DNA from: CAZPHU01 sp964419255
GTDB lineage: Bacteria > Fibrobacterota > Chitinivibrionia > Chitinivibrionales > CAYFVL01
Direction: 5' to 3'
DNA: 64,000 bases
Assembly (NCBI GenBank): GCA_964419255.1
Contig: CAYQOU010000001.1
Location: forward strand, 1 to 64,000
Position numbers and translations under genes: made by a program. Shown in pieces: positions 1 to 7,334 of this stretch. The notes under the pieces were generated by a model that saw only the letters and a list, made by a program, of their open reading frames with translations, ran no database searches and was not told the DNA's origin. Every line of letters begins with the position of its first letter. The stretch's first letter is position 1.

Positions 1-555
1 TACCTCTGTTTTTTGAAGAATCGCTGTTCTGCTGAGAAAACCGGATGTATTTACCACGGATAGACCGCGCAATCTGCACTGGGCAAGCACCTCGTCGAAT
101 TGTCTTTTAGAAACATGAAATTTCGGCTCCGACAGGTAGTAAAAGCCGCCGACTGCCAGAAGTGCACTCACCTGATCGATAAATGCGATCGGATCGGGGG
201 TTTCATGAACCATGTAGAAGGTAAGGATAAAATCGGCTTTTACATCCAGACCGATTTCATCCTCTTTACACTGATGAAAATCCACGCGATCACCAAATCT
301 CGCCGATTCGACTTTTGTGCGTGTCATGTCCAGCATATCCCGTTGGAGGTCGACTGCGATCACCTTTCCATCGGAGCCTACCATCTTGGCCAGGCCGAGG
401 GTAAAGGTCCCCGGTCCACAGCCGATATCGATTGCCGTGCCTCCACGTTTCACGTAAGGGCCAAAGAGTCTTTGGGGATTATGAATCAGTCTTCTTACTC
501 CGTTATCGAGCCACTTTGCATGTTCCACCCCGCACACATCTGTACTGTGAGCCAT
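1..555 (-). CDS. Class I SAM-dependent methyltransferase (3' end cut by window edge)
   Basis: Read on the minus strand, an uninterrupted frame of 185 codons runs from an ATG at 555 off the left edge, so the C-terminus is missing. The protein begins MAHSTDVCGVEHAKWLDNG. It has the SAM-binding motif I AIDIGCGPGTFTLGLA (about residues 43-58), followed by an acidic loop VIAVDLQRDML, which is the usual Rossmann-fold methyltransferase pattern. The substrate cannot be told. The start is fixed by AGGAGG five bases upstream; an ATG directly abutting the AGGAGG is too close to be used. A 20-base motif upstream (571-590) matches one in front of the neighbouring tetR gene, so the methyltransferase is probably controlled by that repressor. 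Confidence 0.85.
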   Translation of the reverse strand, partial: MAHSTDVCGVEHAKWLDNGVRRLIHNPQRLFGPYVKRGGTAIDIGCGPGTFTLGLAKMVGSDGKVIAVDLQRDMLDMTRTKVESARFGDRVDFHQCKEDEIGLDVKADFILTFYMVHETPDPIAFIDQVSALLAVGGFYYLSEPKFHVSKRQFDEVLAQCRLRGLSVVNTSGFLSRTAILQKTEV

Positions 556-570
556 TGCATCCTCCTCTGT

Positions 571-590
571 TAACTGAATGTACGGTAAAA
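571..590. promoter_or_regulatory. Probable TetR operator, copy 1
   Basis: TAACTGAATGTACGGTAAAA lies just upstream of the methyltransferase ribosome-binding site. It is identical at 17 of 20 positions to the motif at 1239-1258 in front of the tetR gene. That the TetR protein binds here is an inference from the shared motif and the gene order. Confidence 0.6.
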
Positions 591-607
591 TATTAAAGTA
601 AAAGATT

Positions 608-1222
608 TCACTCGTGTCGAATATGGCTTTCCTTGAATACCCTGATAAACATTTTCATCATCGCATCCCGATCTGCCTGAAAGTAATCGGCCCATTTATC
701 CTTAAACAGTGCGAAGAACACGATAGGAACAAAGCCGGTGAAAAACTCATGCATCATAAGCTCATCCCGATTGATACGTTTTTTCTGATTATCGGTGAGC
801 CTGTGCATGATATCACTGACATTCTTCGAGATGATTGCGTCCGCACATTTAAATAATGATATGTAGCCGGTCTTATCATTTTTTAATGCTTCCATGAGCA
901 TTACCGTAAGAATCTTCTCTTTTTTCTGAAGAAAGGAGATGGTTTCCCTTACTTTTTTGTCGACATCCGAGCCGTGCAGAGACTGCCTGATCTGCTCATC
1001 CGTTTTACCCTGCATCCCAAACATCTCCTCCAGTGTCTGGGCAAACAGTGAATCGATAATATCCTGCTTGTTTTTAAAATGATAGTAGATCAGTGCCTTG
1101 TTAACGCCTGCCGCATCCGATATCTCCTGGATGCTGGCGCCGTCGTATCCTTTTGCCGAGAAGATCTTCTCGGCGGTCCGAAGGATTTTCATCCTGGTTT
1201 GTTTGCCGCCGGTCCGGGCCAT
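608..1222 (-). CDS. TetR/AcrR family transcriptional regulator
   Basis: A 204-residue protein of typical TetR size. The N-terminal helix-turn-helix is clear at about residues 10-57: ILRTAEKIFSAKGYDGASI, then EISDAAGVNKALIYYHFKNK. The C-terminal ligand and dimer domain is all-helical and gives no clue to the effector. The ATG at 1222 is preferred to the adjacent GTG at 1225 because AGGAGG lies four bases from the ATG and only one base from the GTG. The gene is co-oriented with, and 52 bases upstream of, the methyltransferase start. Both genes carry the same near-palindromic motif in front, which suggests autoregulation plus control of the methyltransferase. Confidence 0.92.
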   Translation of the reverse strand: MARTGGKQTRMKILRTAEKIFSAKGYDGASIQEISDAAGVNKALIYYHFKNKQDIIDSLFAQTLEEMFGMQGKTDEQIRQSLHGSDVDKKVRETISFLQKKEKILTVMLMEALKNDKTGYISLFKCADAIISKNVSDIMHRLTDNQKKRINRDELMMHEFFTGFVPIVFFALFKDKWADYFQADRDAMMKMFIRVFKESHIRHE

Positions 1223-1238
1223 CACGCCTCCTGTATAA

Positions 1239-1258
1239 TAACTGAACGTACGGTTAAT
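1239..1258. promoter_or_regulatory. Probable TetR operator, copy 2 (autoregulatory)
   Basis: TAACTGAACGTACGGTTAAT lies 17 bases upstream of the tetR start. Its first 18 bases form an imperfect palindrome (14 of 18 positions symmetric, pattern TAACnGnACGTnCnGTTA), as expected for a dimeric TetR repressor. The same motif at 571-590 precedes the methyltransferase. Confidence 0.65.
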
Positions 1259-1442
1259 ATAGTATGTTCATCTCAGGGGGGCAAGAAGAGTTGAGAAGGA
1301 GTCGGGGACGGATTATTCTTATCCCTTAACGATTTTTTTACCCTGTGTCTTCAATCTCATGATTTTTGCAGTATTTATTTTTCTTTACGGCTTAAGGTGA
1401 TTGGGAAATGACGAATTTTGCATCCTGAAGAAAGGGACACGC

Positions 1443-2192
1443 ATGCATATCCTGCCCGTACCATACGCCGGTGACAACTACGCTTATCTAGTAATCGAGC
1501 AGTCTCGAGCATCCGTAATCGATCCCGGGAATGCAAAAGCCGTCAGCGATTCACTCCGGCAACTCGATCTTGCTCTCGAGGCCATTCTTTTGACCCACCA
1601 CCACACCGATCATGTGGGTGGGGCTGCGCGGCTGAGCAAAGAAACCGGTGCAGTAATCTATGCCCCCAACGACAAAAGGATTCGTCCGGTGGATGTGAAA
1701 ATTCATGATGGCGATCGGGTGGAAGTGCCAGGGGCGGCTTTTAATGCGATCAAAACACCCGGTCACACGAAAAAGCACACGGTATTCTTCTGCCGGGAGC
1801 ACAAAATCCTGTTTAGCGGGGATGCCCTGTTTGGAGCCGGCTGTGGGCGAATTTTCGAAGGCAGTGCAGAGCAGATGTATGATTCGCTGATGATCATGGC
1901 TGCACTGGGGGAGGATATCGCCATCTATTTCGGGCACGAGTACACGGAGGAGAATCTGCGTTTCGCATTGAATATTGAACCGGACAATCAGGAGGTTTCG
2001 GCTCGGCTAAAGAAGGTGAGAAAGCAGCTTAAGGCAGGGAAGCCGACGACCCCGTCAACTATGAGCGAGGAGCTTCGAACCAATCCGTTCCTGCGGGCAG
2101 ATTCGGAATCCATCCGCACTGCTTTGGCTATGCCGGATGCCGAAGCATACGAGGTATTCGGAGAGCTGCGAAAGAGGAAAGATTCATTTTAG
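1443..2192 (+). CDS. gloB: Hydroxyacylglutathione hydrolase (glyoxalase II), metallo-beta-lactamase fold
   Basis: A 249-residue protein, close to the usual 250-260 of glyoxalase II. This enzyme hydrolyses S-lactoylglutathione to lactate and glutathione in methylglyoxal detoxification. The metal-binding motif THHHTDHVGG is at about residues 55-64. Further ligands follow in TPGHTKKH and SGDALF, and FGHEYTEENLRFA supplies the late histidine of the family. The C-terminal HAGH-type substrate domain is present. The frame is open upstream to a TTG at 1401, but MHILPVPYAGDN at 1443 matches family N-termini and has a purine-rich AAAGGGA upstream. Specificity could be for another thioester, as in other metallo-beta-lactamase hydrolases. 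Confidence 0.88.
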   Translation: MHILPVPYAGDNYAYLVIEQSRASVIDPGNAKAVSDSLRQLDLALEAILLTHHHTDHVGGAARLSKETGAVIYAPNDKRIRPVDVKIHDGDRVEVPGAAFNAIKTPGHTKKHTVFFCREHKILFSGDALFGAGCGRIFEGSAEQMYDSLMIMAALGEDIAIYFGHEYTEENLRFALNIEPDNQEVSARLKKVRKQLKAGKPTTPSTMSEELRTNPFLRADSESIRTALAMPDAEAYEVFGELRKRKDSF

Positions 2193-2224
2193 CATAAAAA
2201 ACGTAGAGATTGAAACTAGTCCGT

Positions 2225-2240
2225 TCCCGCTTTTGCGGGA
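2225..2240. terminator. Hairpin between convergent genes
   Basis: TCCCGC, TTTT, GCGGGA forms a six-pair stem between the convergent gloB and YbgC-type genes. No strong T-run follows on either strand, so a role as terminator is only plausible. Confidence 0.35.
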
Positions 2241-2267
2241 CTTGGCTCTCTCCGCCTTTCTCATCCT

Positions 2268-2645
2268 TCAATCCGCTACATTCTTGACCTCTTCCGGTAG
2301 TCGCCGGGCTTTTCCTTCCGTGCTGATACAGGCTAGGGTAACCGTACCGGTGACCAGATGATCGCCTTTCTGGTTGAATATTTTGGTTTCGAAGGTCATG
2401 CTGACCGATGTTTTGTCGGTGATTGTGGACTCTACTTCAAGTAAATCGTTGTACCTTGCGGGGCGGCGATATTTTACATGTGCTTCGATAACCGCAAACA
2501 TCAGGCCCTGTTGGTGGAATTCGGCCAGATCGACGCCGCGATCCCGAAGATATTCGGTTCGGCTCCGTTCCATGTATTTAAGGTAGTTTGCATAATAAAC
2601 CACACTGCCGCAATCGGTATCTTCATAGTAAACACGTATCTGCAT
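2268..2645 (-). CDS. YbgC/4-hydroxybenzoyl-CoA thioesterase family, hotdog fold
   Basis: A 125-residue acyl-CoA thioesterase of the single-hotdog YbgC family. The signature is at the N-terminus: VYYEDTDCGSVVYYANYLKY contains the catalytic Asp and the YANY segment typical of the family. YbgC proteins hydrolyse acyl-CoA thioesters and in proteobacteria sit with the tol-pal genes. No tol or pal gene is present here, so the physiological partner is unclear. GGAAGGA precedes the ATG. The gene follows the response regulator by 38 bases on the same strand and may be co-transcribed with it. Confidence 0.88.
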   Translation of the reverse strand: MQIRVYYEDTDCGSVVYYANYLKYMERSRTEYLRDRGVDLAEFHQQGLMFAVIEAHVKYRRPARYNDLLEVESTITDKTSVSMTFETKIFNQKGDHLVTGTVTLACISTEGKARRLPEEVKNVAD

Positions 2646-2683
2646 AAAATCCTTCCAAGTTGGGATGAATACTCTTGCCCCGT

Positions 2684-4048
2684 CTACTGCTCCAGCCCAT
2701 ACGTTTTAATTTTCCGCCACAGAGTGGAGCGGGAGACGCCGAGTTTTTTTGCCGTCTCGGTGTAGTTGTGGTCCAGAAGAGCCAGTGCCATCTCGATGTG
2801 ACGTTTCTCCGCTTCCTCCAGAGTGATTATCTCCTCAACCGATTTTGCCGGCGTGGGAGCGGTCAGAAGAAGCCGGTTGCGGTACATAAATTCAGGCAGA
2901 TCCTTTTCCGTGATTTCGTTACCCTCTGCAAGCACCATCGCATGCTCGATGATATTCTCCAGCTCCCGCACGTTTCCCGGATAGTCGTAGTTGGCAAGGA
3001 TCACCTCGGCGGATTTACTGATACGTGTGATATTCTTTCCGAGCGTGTTGTTGAACCGGTGCACGAAAAGCCTTACCAGGTTGGGGATGGTCTCTTTGCG
3101 CTCGCGAAGAGGCGGCAGGTGAAGATAGAATATGTTGAGTCGGTAGTACAAATCTTCCCTGAACCGACCTTCCTCTATAAGCGTAGGGAGGTGGCGGTTG
3201 GTTGCGGCAATGATCCGGACGTTGACCGTTCGGGTTGTCGTATCACCCACTCTGCGAAAGGAGTGTTCCTGCAGAAACCGAAGAAGCTTCACCTGAGCCT
3301 GGGGGGAAAGCTCTCCGACCTCATCCAGAAAAAGAGTGCCCATATGAGCTTGCTCCACAAGCCCCGGCTTGTCTCGGTCGGCGCCGGTAAAGGCTCCTTT
3401 GCGATGACCGAACAGCTCGCTTTCAAACAGCGTCTCCGGAATCGCCCCGCAGTTCATCGCCACAAACTCACCCTCATAGCGCTTGCTCATCCGGTGGATA
3501 ATGCGAGCGAAAAATTCTTTGCCCGTACCGGTTTCTCCGCCGATCAGCACGGTGGAGTTTGTGGGGGCGATTTTCATAGCAAGCTTCAGCGTCTTGGTCA
3601 TCACCGCGTTGCTGCCCATAAGGTCGTGCAAGAAACGCTGCTCAAGCTCTTCCTGCTCCCGCGAGCGCTCTAGCCGCCCCGCGACCTTATCGATCACCGA
3701 TTTGAGATCCGAACAGTCTATCGGCTTGATCAGGTAAAAGGATGCTCCGTTGCGTAGCGCATAGGTGGCATCATCCAGCTCACTGACCGAGGTCAGGATC
3801 ACCACCTCGGTCTCCGGCATACGGGTCTTGATATAATTGACCAGATCCATCTCCTGTGCGGAGACCGTTTGGATATCGATAAACACCAGATCGACGGTGC
3901 TTTTTTCAAGAAACGTAAGCGCCTCCACATGGTCACCGGCGATTCGAATGGTCACATCCTGCATGCAGGTATTTTCCCGAATCTGATCGATCAGATCCTG
4001 ATCGGAGGTTACGAATAGTACGGAGCGAGTTTTAGCTATTTTAGCCAT
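2684..4048 (-). CDS. Sigma54-dependent response regulator, NtrC family
   Basis: A 454-residue three-domain activator. An N-terminal receiver (about residues 8-118) has phosphoacceptor Asp58 in LVFIDIQ and the conserved Thr/Ser and Lys in ILTS and LIKP. An AAA+ domain (about 145-385) has Walker A GETGTGKE, Walker B GTLFLDEVGE and the GAFTGA loop that contacts sigma54. The C-terminal Fis-type helix-turn-helix contains ETAKKLGVSRSTLWRKI. The start at 4048 is chosen because it begins the receiver domain. The frame stays open to 4342, but that extension does not look like protein and no clear Shine-Dalgarno favours any start. No sensor kinase is adjacent, so the input signal is unknown. Sigma54 promoters should exist elsewhere in the genome. 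Confidence 0.93.
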   Translation of the reverse strand: MAKIAKTRSVLFVTSDQDLIDQIRENTCMQDVTIRIAGDHVEALTFLEKSTVDLVFIDIQTVSAQEMDLVNYIKTRMPETEVVILTSVSELDDATYALRNGASFYLIKPIDCSDLKSVIDKVAGRLERSREQEELEQRFLHDLMGSNAVMTKTLKLAMKIAPTNSTVLIGGETGTGKEFFARIIHRMSKRYEGEFVAMNCGAIPETLFESELFGHRKGAFTGADRDKPGLVEQAHMGTLFLDEVGELSPQAQVKLLRFLQEHSFRRVGDTTTRTVNVRIIAATNRHLPTLIEEGRFREDLYYRLNIFYLHLPPLRERKETIPNLVRLFVHRFNNTLGKNITRISKSAEVILANYDYPGNVRELENIIEHAMVLAEGNEITEKDLPEFMYRNRLLLTAPTPAKSVEEIITLEEAEKRHIEMALALLDHNYTETAKKLGVSRSTLWRKIKTYGLEQ

Positions 4049-4375
4049 AATTTGTGAGTTGAATACTGAATGTATCGGTTCAAGGACATGGGTGAATCCG
4101 TTTTTGCCAGGTCGGTCGCAAGGCCCTGTTGAAGCAAAAACAGCGAAATCAAAGATATAAAGATAAATAATTGAGGGAGGGAGGCGCAGGGGAGAAAGAG
4201 AATCGGGAAGGGAGATCGCGACATGATATCTCAGCTTCTGCCTTCGATGAGCTAATCCTAAAGCGGCCGTGATCCGAAGCAGCAACCCGGCAAAAGCAAT
4301 TCTGCAGAAGGCGGCGGGGGAAAGGCTGCTTTTTAAAACCAATTATTTACAAAAAGGAGGTGACGGAAATGCTGA
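4049..4375. other. Non-coding interval with a strong plus-strand ribosome-binding site and a seven-codon mini-ORF
   Basis: This interval lies upstream of the response regulator and downstream of the flavoprotein gene, both on the minus strand. No gene was recognised. On the plus strand AAAGGAGGTGA (4354-4364), an unusually complete anti-16S match, is followed by ATG at 4369 and a reading frame of only seven codons (MLISCFY, stop ending at 4392). The mini-ORF overlaps the end of the flavoprotein gene. It may be chance. Confidence 0.3.
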
Positions 4376-5752
4376 TCAGCTGTTTTTATTAACAATCCGT
4401 TCCAGCTTTTTGACAGGCACCTTTCTTACCTTTTCATAAAATTTCTTTCTGAAGGTCGAATTTTTACACATGGTGAGAATAAAAAAATTTAAGATTCTGT
4501 TCTTAATATCTTTTTGTGGGAAATCATATTTCCCGTGTGTTTTAAAGTACCGATGGTCTGCCTGCCAGACTACTCGTATACGTCCCCAGATATCATCTCT
4601 AAAGATTTTCTGGCCCCCTACAGCTAAAAAGTTATGAGGCCTTACATATTCTTTTTCGGAAAATTTTACCAGTCGGCCGGCGAAGGTGTCTAACTGATGG
4701 TCGATTGCTGCCGAATCCTGCACTTCATCGGTGATTGTATCCGCGTGATTTGCTTCTCTGAAAATGGAGGCGGTATTCAGAATATCGGGTAGATAGGGAC
4801 ATTGGCTCAAATGTCCTGAGATCAGATACCCGACCTGCTTACCGGTCAGTGAAGGGGTATGATTCCAGAAAAACGCTCTATCATAAAAGGTCTTCCACAT
4901 CGAAGAAAGATACCGTCCCTTAATGATTCCTGCAAACACGATGATGTCGGCGGTTCTCACGCGATTATTGTACAACTCTCGGAACCCGTCCTTCTGTACA
5001 CACATGTTATCGTATCCGCACCGCATACATCCTAAACATCCTCCCCGAATATCAATATCATGGAGGTTGATTAATTCTATCTCCTCTGTATAAGCCTGTC
5101 TGAAACGATCGATCATCTTACCCAGATTACTCTTCATATCGCTATTATCGGTTATTACCAGTATTTTTTTCCCATTTGTGGAGATTCGCGTCACATTCTC
5201 GCCTGGCATATACACAAAATCGTTTCTGGTAATTGGCGGAAACATTTTTGAAGTATGTGCCCGGGCGTTAATCTCTTCGGTGAATATTTCGATGAAACGT
5301 ACAAGCGTTTGCCGGGCCTTCTCATTCGAAAGGTCAGAAATGTCGAGGGAAAGGCCATCAACATATTGCATTGCCAAATCCTCACAGACCGCTCTCATGT
5401 AGCTATGAGCCGTATGATCGAAATAATGGATGGAAGTCGTCAGCACCGCAGCATACTTATCTTTGAAAACATCCTGTTTTCCTCTTTCGAAGATAAGCTC
5501 GATGAAACGCATATATTGCGATGGTACCACCATGACGAAAACACCAAAAGACCATAATATTCCATCACAATCGAGAATATCATTTAAGAAATGATCAAAA
5601 GTCTCACAATCCTTCTCAAAACTATTAATGAGAGAAGAGATGGGATACACCTCAAACGTGTGGGCTGGCATTTTCCTCTGTACATAGTGAATGTACTGCA
5701 ACGTTATACTGTATTCCCCTTTGGGACTGCCGTTTAGTACTGCTATTTTCAT
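4376..5752 (-). CDS. Two-domain NADPH-dependent FMN reductase-like iron-sulfur flavoprotein
   Basis: A 458-residue protein, about twice the length of a single flavodoxin-fold FMN reductase. The N-terminal domain (1 to about 190) starts with the FMN-phosphate motif LNGSPKG. A second flavodoxin-like domain begins near residue 195 with KKILVITDNSDMKSNLG. It contains a compact cysteine motif, C239-x2-C242-x2-C245-x5-C251, of the type that binds a [4Fe-4S] cluster in Isf-type iron-sulfur flavoproteins. A basic C-terminal tail of about 100 residues (NRILNFFILTMCKN, KKFYEKVRK) has no recognised domain. The likely role is electron transfer or reduction of a small redox partner; the partner is unknown. 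GAGGT precedes the start. No operon partner is visible. Confidence 0.8.
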   Translation of the reverse strand: MKIAVLNGSPKGEYSITLQYIHYVQRKMPAHTFEVYPISSLINSFEKDCETFDHFLNDILDCDGILWSFGVFVMVVPSQYMRFIELIFERGKQDVFKDKYAAVLTTSIHYFDHTAHSYMRAVCEDLAMQYVDGLSLDISDLSNEKARQTLVRFIEIFTEEINARAHTSKMFPPITRNDFVYMPGENVTRISTNGKKILVITDNSDMKSNLGKMIDRFRQAYTEEIELINLHDIDIRGGCLGCMRCGYDNMCVQKDGFRELYNNRVRTADIIVFAGIIKGRYLSSMWKTFYDRAFFWNHTPSLTGKQVGYLISGHLSQCPYLPDILNTASIFREANHADTITDEVQDSAAIDHQLDTFAGRLVKFSEKEYVRPHNFLAVGGQKIFRDDIWGRIRVVWQADHRYFKTHGKYDFPQKDIKNRILNFFILTMCKNSTFRKKFYEKVRKVPVKKLERIVNKNS

Positions 5753-5832
5753 CTATGTACCTCGGTATGTATGTTGAAAACAAGTATGTAAGGAAAAAAT
5801 GTGTATTTGACGGACTTAGAAACTAATCAGAT

Positions 5833-6157
5833 TCAATCAAAGATTGTACCTAAAAGACAGATAGCTCCGGTTTTGAACTTTGCCCTAAACCAATTGATTT
5901 CTGGACGGAATCGATGAAGAAGACATATAGTGGTTGCTGGAAAGCACAAGCATTGGGCGCCTCTTTCTACCGGCTTCCCAGAACACCGCGATGTTATGGG
6001 TTTCCATGCTTCGCGAATAGCACCATTGACTTGGTGAGGGGTCATTGAGGTCCATGCCCTTTCGTGTTATGGAAGAGGGAATGTACATGTCCTTTTAAAC
6101 CGAAACCGACAGCGATATGCCGAGAAGAAATGTACATACGAATGCCTTTTTAATGAC
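5833..6157 (-). pseudogene. Decayed secreted protein gene, possibly DUF6055-like
   Basis: On the minus strand an AGGAG is followed by VIKKAFVCTFLLGISLSV, a good signal-peptide sequence. It has no normal start codon (GTC at 6157) and is ended by an in-frame TAA at 6097-6095. The same frame continues past the stop into QWCYSRSMETHNIAVFWEAG (about 5965-6028). From memory of Fibrobacter DUF6055 proteins, this resembles their tryptophan-rich start (W-C, S-x-E, x-F-W-E-x-G). The frame then degenerates and stops at 5885. The remaining bases to 5833 show only short overlapping frames. I read this as a dead gene remnant; the family assignment is tentative. Confidence 0.42.
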
Positions 6158-6195
6158 CCCATCTCCTGTTAAGATTTTTTCCCTTGCATTTTGAT

Positions 6196-6825
6196 TTAAA
6201 TTGCTGTGTTTGGGATTATCGTTAACAGATCACCGAATGAATCGATAGAGTAGTCTGGCTTAAAGGCATCTCCGAATCCGTAGCGGGCATGTACGAATCT
6301 GTATCCCGCCTCTCTGGCCGATTCTTCGTCCCCCGGAGTGTCCCCGATATATACAGGATGTGTAAATTTGTGCGTATCTCTGAGACGGCGAAGCATTTCA
6401 GGTTTATCCATGTCCGATTTGCCATGACAGTCGCAGCCCTTGAATAGCCCACCAAGGCCGGAGAAATCCATAAATGCATCCAGGTACCAGTCCTTACAAT
6501 TGCTTACCAGAAACAGATCACATCCTTGTGCCAGAAGCCTTAGAGTCTCATTAACACTGTCATATACTTTACCTCCAAGCCTTTTTATCGCCTCCTCTTC
6601 ATAGTCGCATAGCACTGATAACAGATTCTGGAATTGTCGTGATTCTTCCGGAAATAAAATCTGTACACACTCAGCTGTTGGTCTTCCGGTGACCTTTTTT
6701 ATATCCTCCGCGGTGATTACTTTGCCTAAGGCCAGCGAATGAAGTCCCTTGTTCCATCCCACGGCACATGCCTCCGAGGCATCCCACAGCGTTCCATCCA
6801 AATCAAAAACCAAAGCGTCAAACAT
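6196..6825 (-). CDS. HAD-superfamily hydrolase (phosphoglycolate phosphatase-like)
   Basis: A 209-residue HAD phosphatase. Motif I VFDLDGTLWD lies at residues 6-15, with the nucleophile and acid/base aspartates. Motif II is LVSNCKD, and motif IV is YIGDTPGDEESAREAGY near residue 170. The alpha-helical cap inserted after motif I is of the C1 type seen in phosphoglycolate phosphatases and beta-phosphoglucomutases. The exact substrate cannot be assigned. The gene appears to be transcribed alone, and repeat elements lie in the interval upstream. Confidence 0.88.
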   Translation of the reverse strand: MFDALVFDLDGTLWDASEACAVGWNKGLHSLALGKVITAEDIKKVTGRPTAECVQILFPEESRQFQNLLSVLCDYEEEAIKRLGGKVYDSVNETLRLLAQGCDLFLVSNCKDWYLDAFMDFSGLGGLFKGCDCHGKSDMDKPEMLRRLRDTHKFTHPVYIGDTPGDEESAREAGYRFVHARYGFGDAFKPDYSIDSFGDLLTIIPNTAI

Positions 6826-6847
6826 GTTTTTGCATCTTTCTTATACC

Positions 6848-6895
6848 CGAATTGAGCGGTTCCAGACGTATTCGCCGTAAGAGGATCGTTCAATA
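6848..6895. repeat. Dispersed palindromic element, copy R1 (compact form)
   Basis: A compact element of 48 bp carries both family ends: TTGAGCGGTTC on the left and GAGGATCGTTCAA on the right. The reverse complement of its right part (TGAACGATCCTCTTACGGCG) closely matches the right end of copy R2. Confidence 0.6.
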
Positions 6896-7113
6896 GAGGT
6901 TATATTGATTTACGATCGCATCATTTTGCAACAGAAAAAATAACAACCGCCGGGCACCTGAGGTTACATATCCATTTTTTTTTCGCAAATAGCAAGTTGA
7001 GGACACAGGCATATACAGCCGCAGCACTCCTGACACCGTTCAGTAAGAAACAATGATCGTATTTCCCATCATAACCATGATCTTTCGGTGTATATTTTTA
7101 TACTAATGCTAAT

Positions 7114-7264
7114 CTGAGCGTTTCTGAGTGGATGAGTTGCTCAATGCCTTGAGGGCAGAAGGGGTGAGGCAGTTGTGTGGAATACCACGCTGTGGTATTT
7201 TCAAAATTGTTGAAATTCTTTTTCTCCCAAGTATTGAGCAAATCGCCGCGAGAGAATCGTTCAG
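7114..7264. repeat. Dispersed palindromic element, copy R2 (long form)
   Basis: A 151-bp element. The left end is CTGAGCGTTTCTGAGTGGAT, followed by GAGTTGCTCAAT. The right end is GAGCAAATCGCCGCGAGAGA, followed by ATCGTTCAG, and is a divergent inverted copy of the left. An inner segment GAAGGGGTGAGGCAGTTGTG recurs in copies R9 and R10. Nothing else was recognised in the 509-base interval 6826-7334, which holds R1 and R2. Confidence 0.65.
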
Positions 7265-7334
7265 TACAGGTAATTGATCCTGGAGTAAGATAGAATATGT
7301 CTCTATGACAAACGTTTTTGCTCAGAGAGGGAGC

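Noticed and set aside
100..573. Plus-strand frame at the left edge
   Set aside because: The minus strand encodes a clear methyltransferase with a good ribosome-binding site in the same place.
2675..3673. Plus-strand frame of 332 codons
   Set aside because: Antisense to the sigma54 response regulator, whose domains are all intact.
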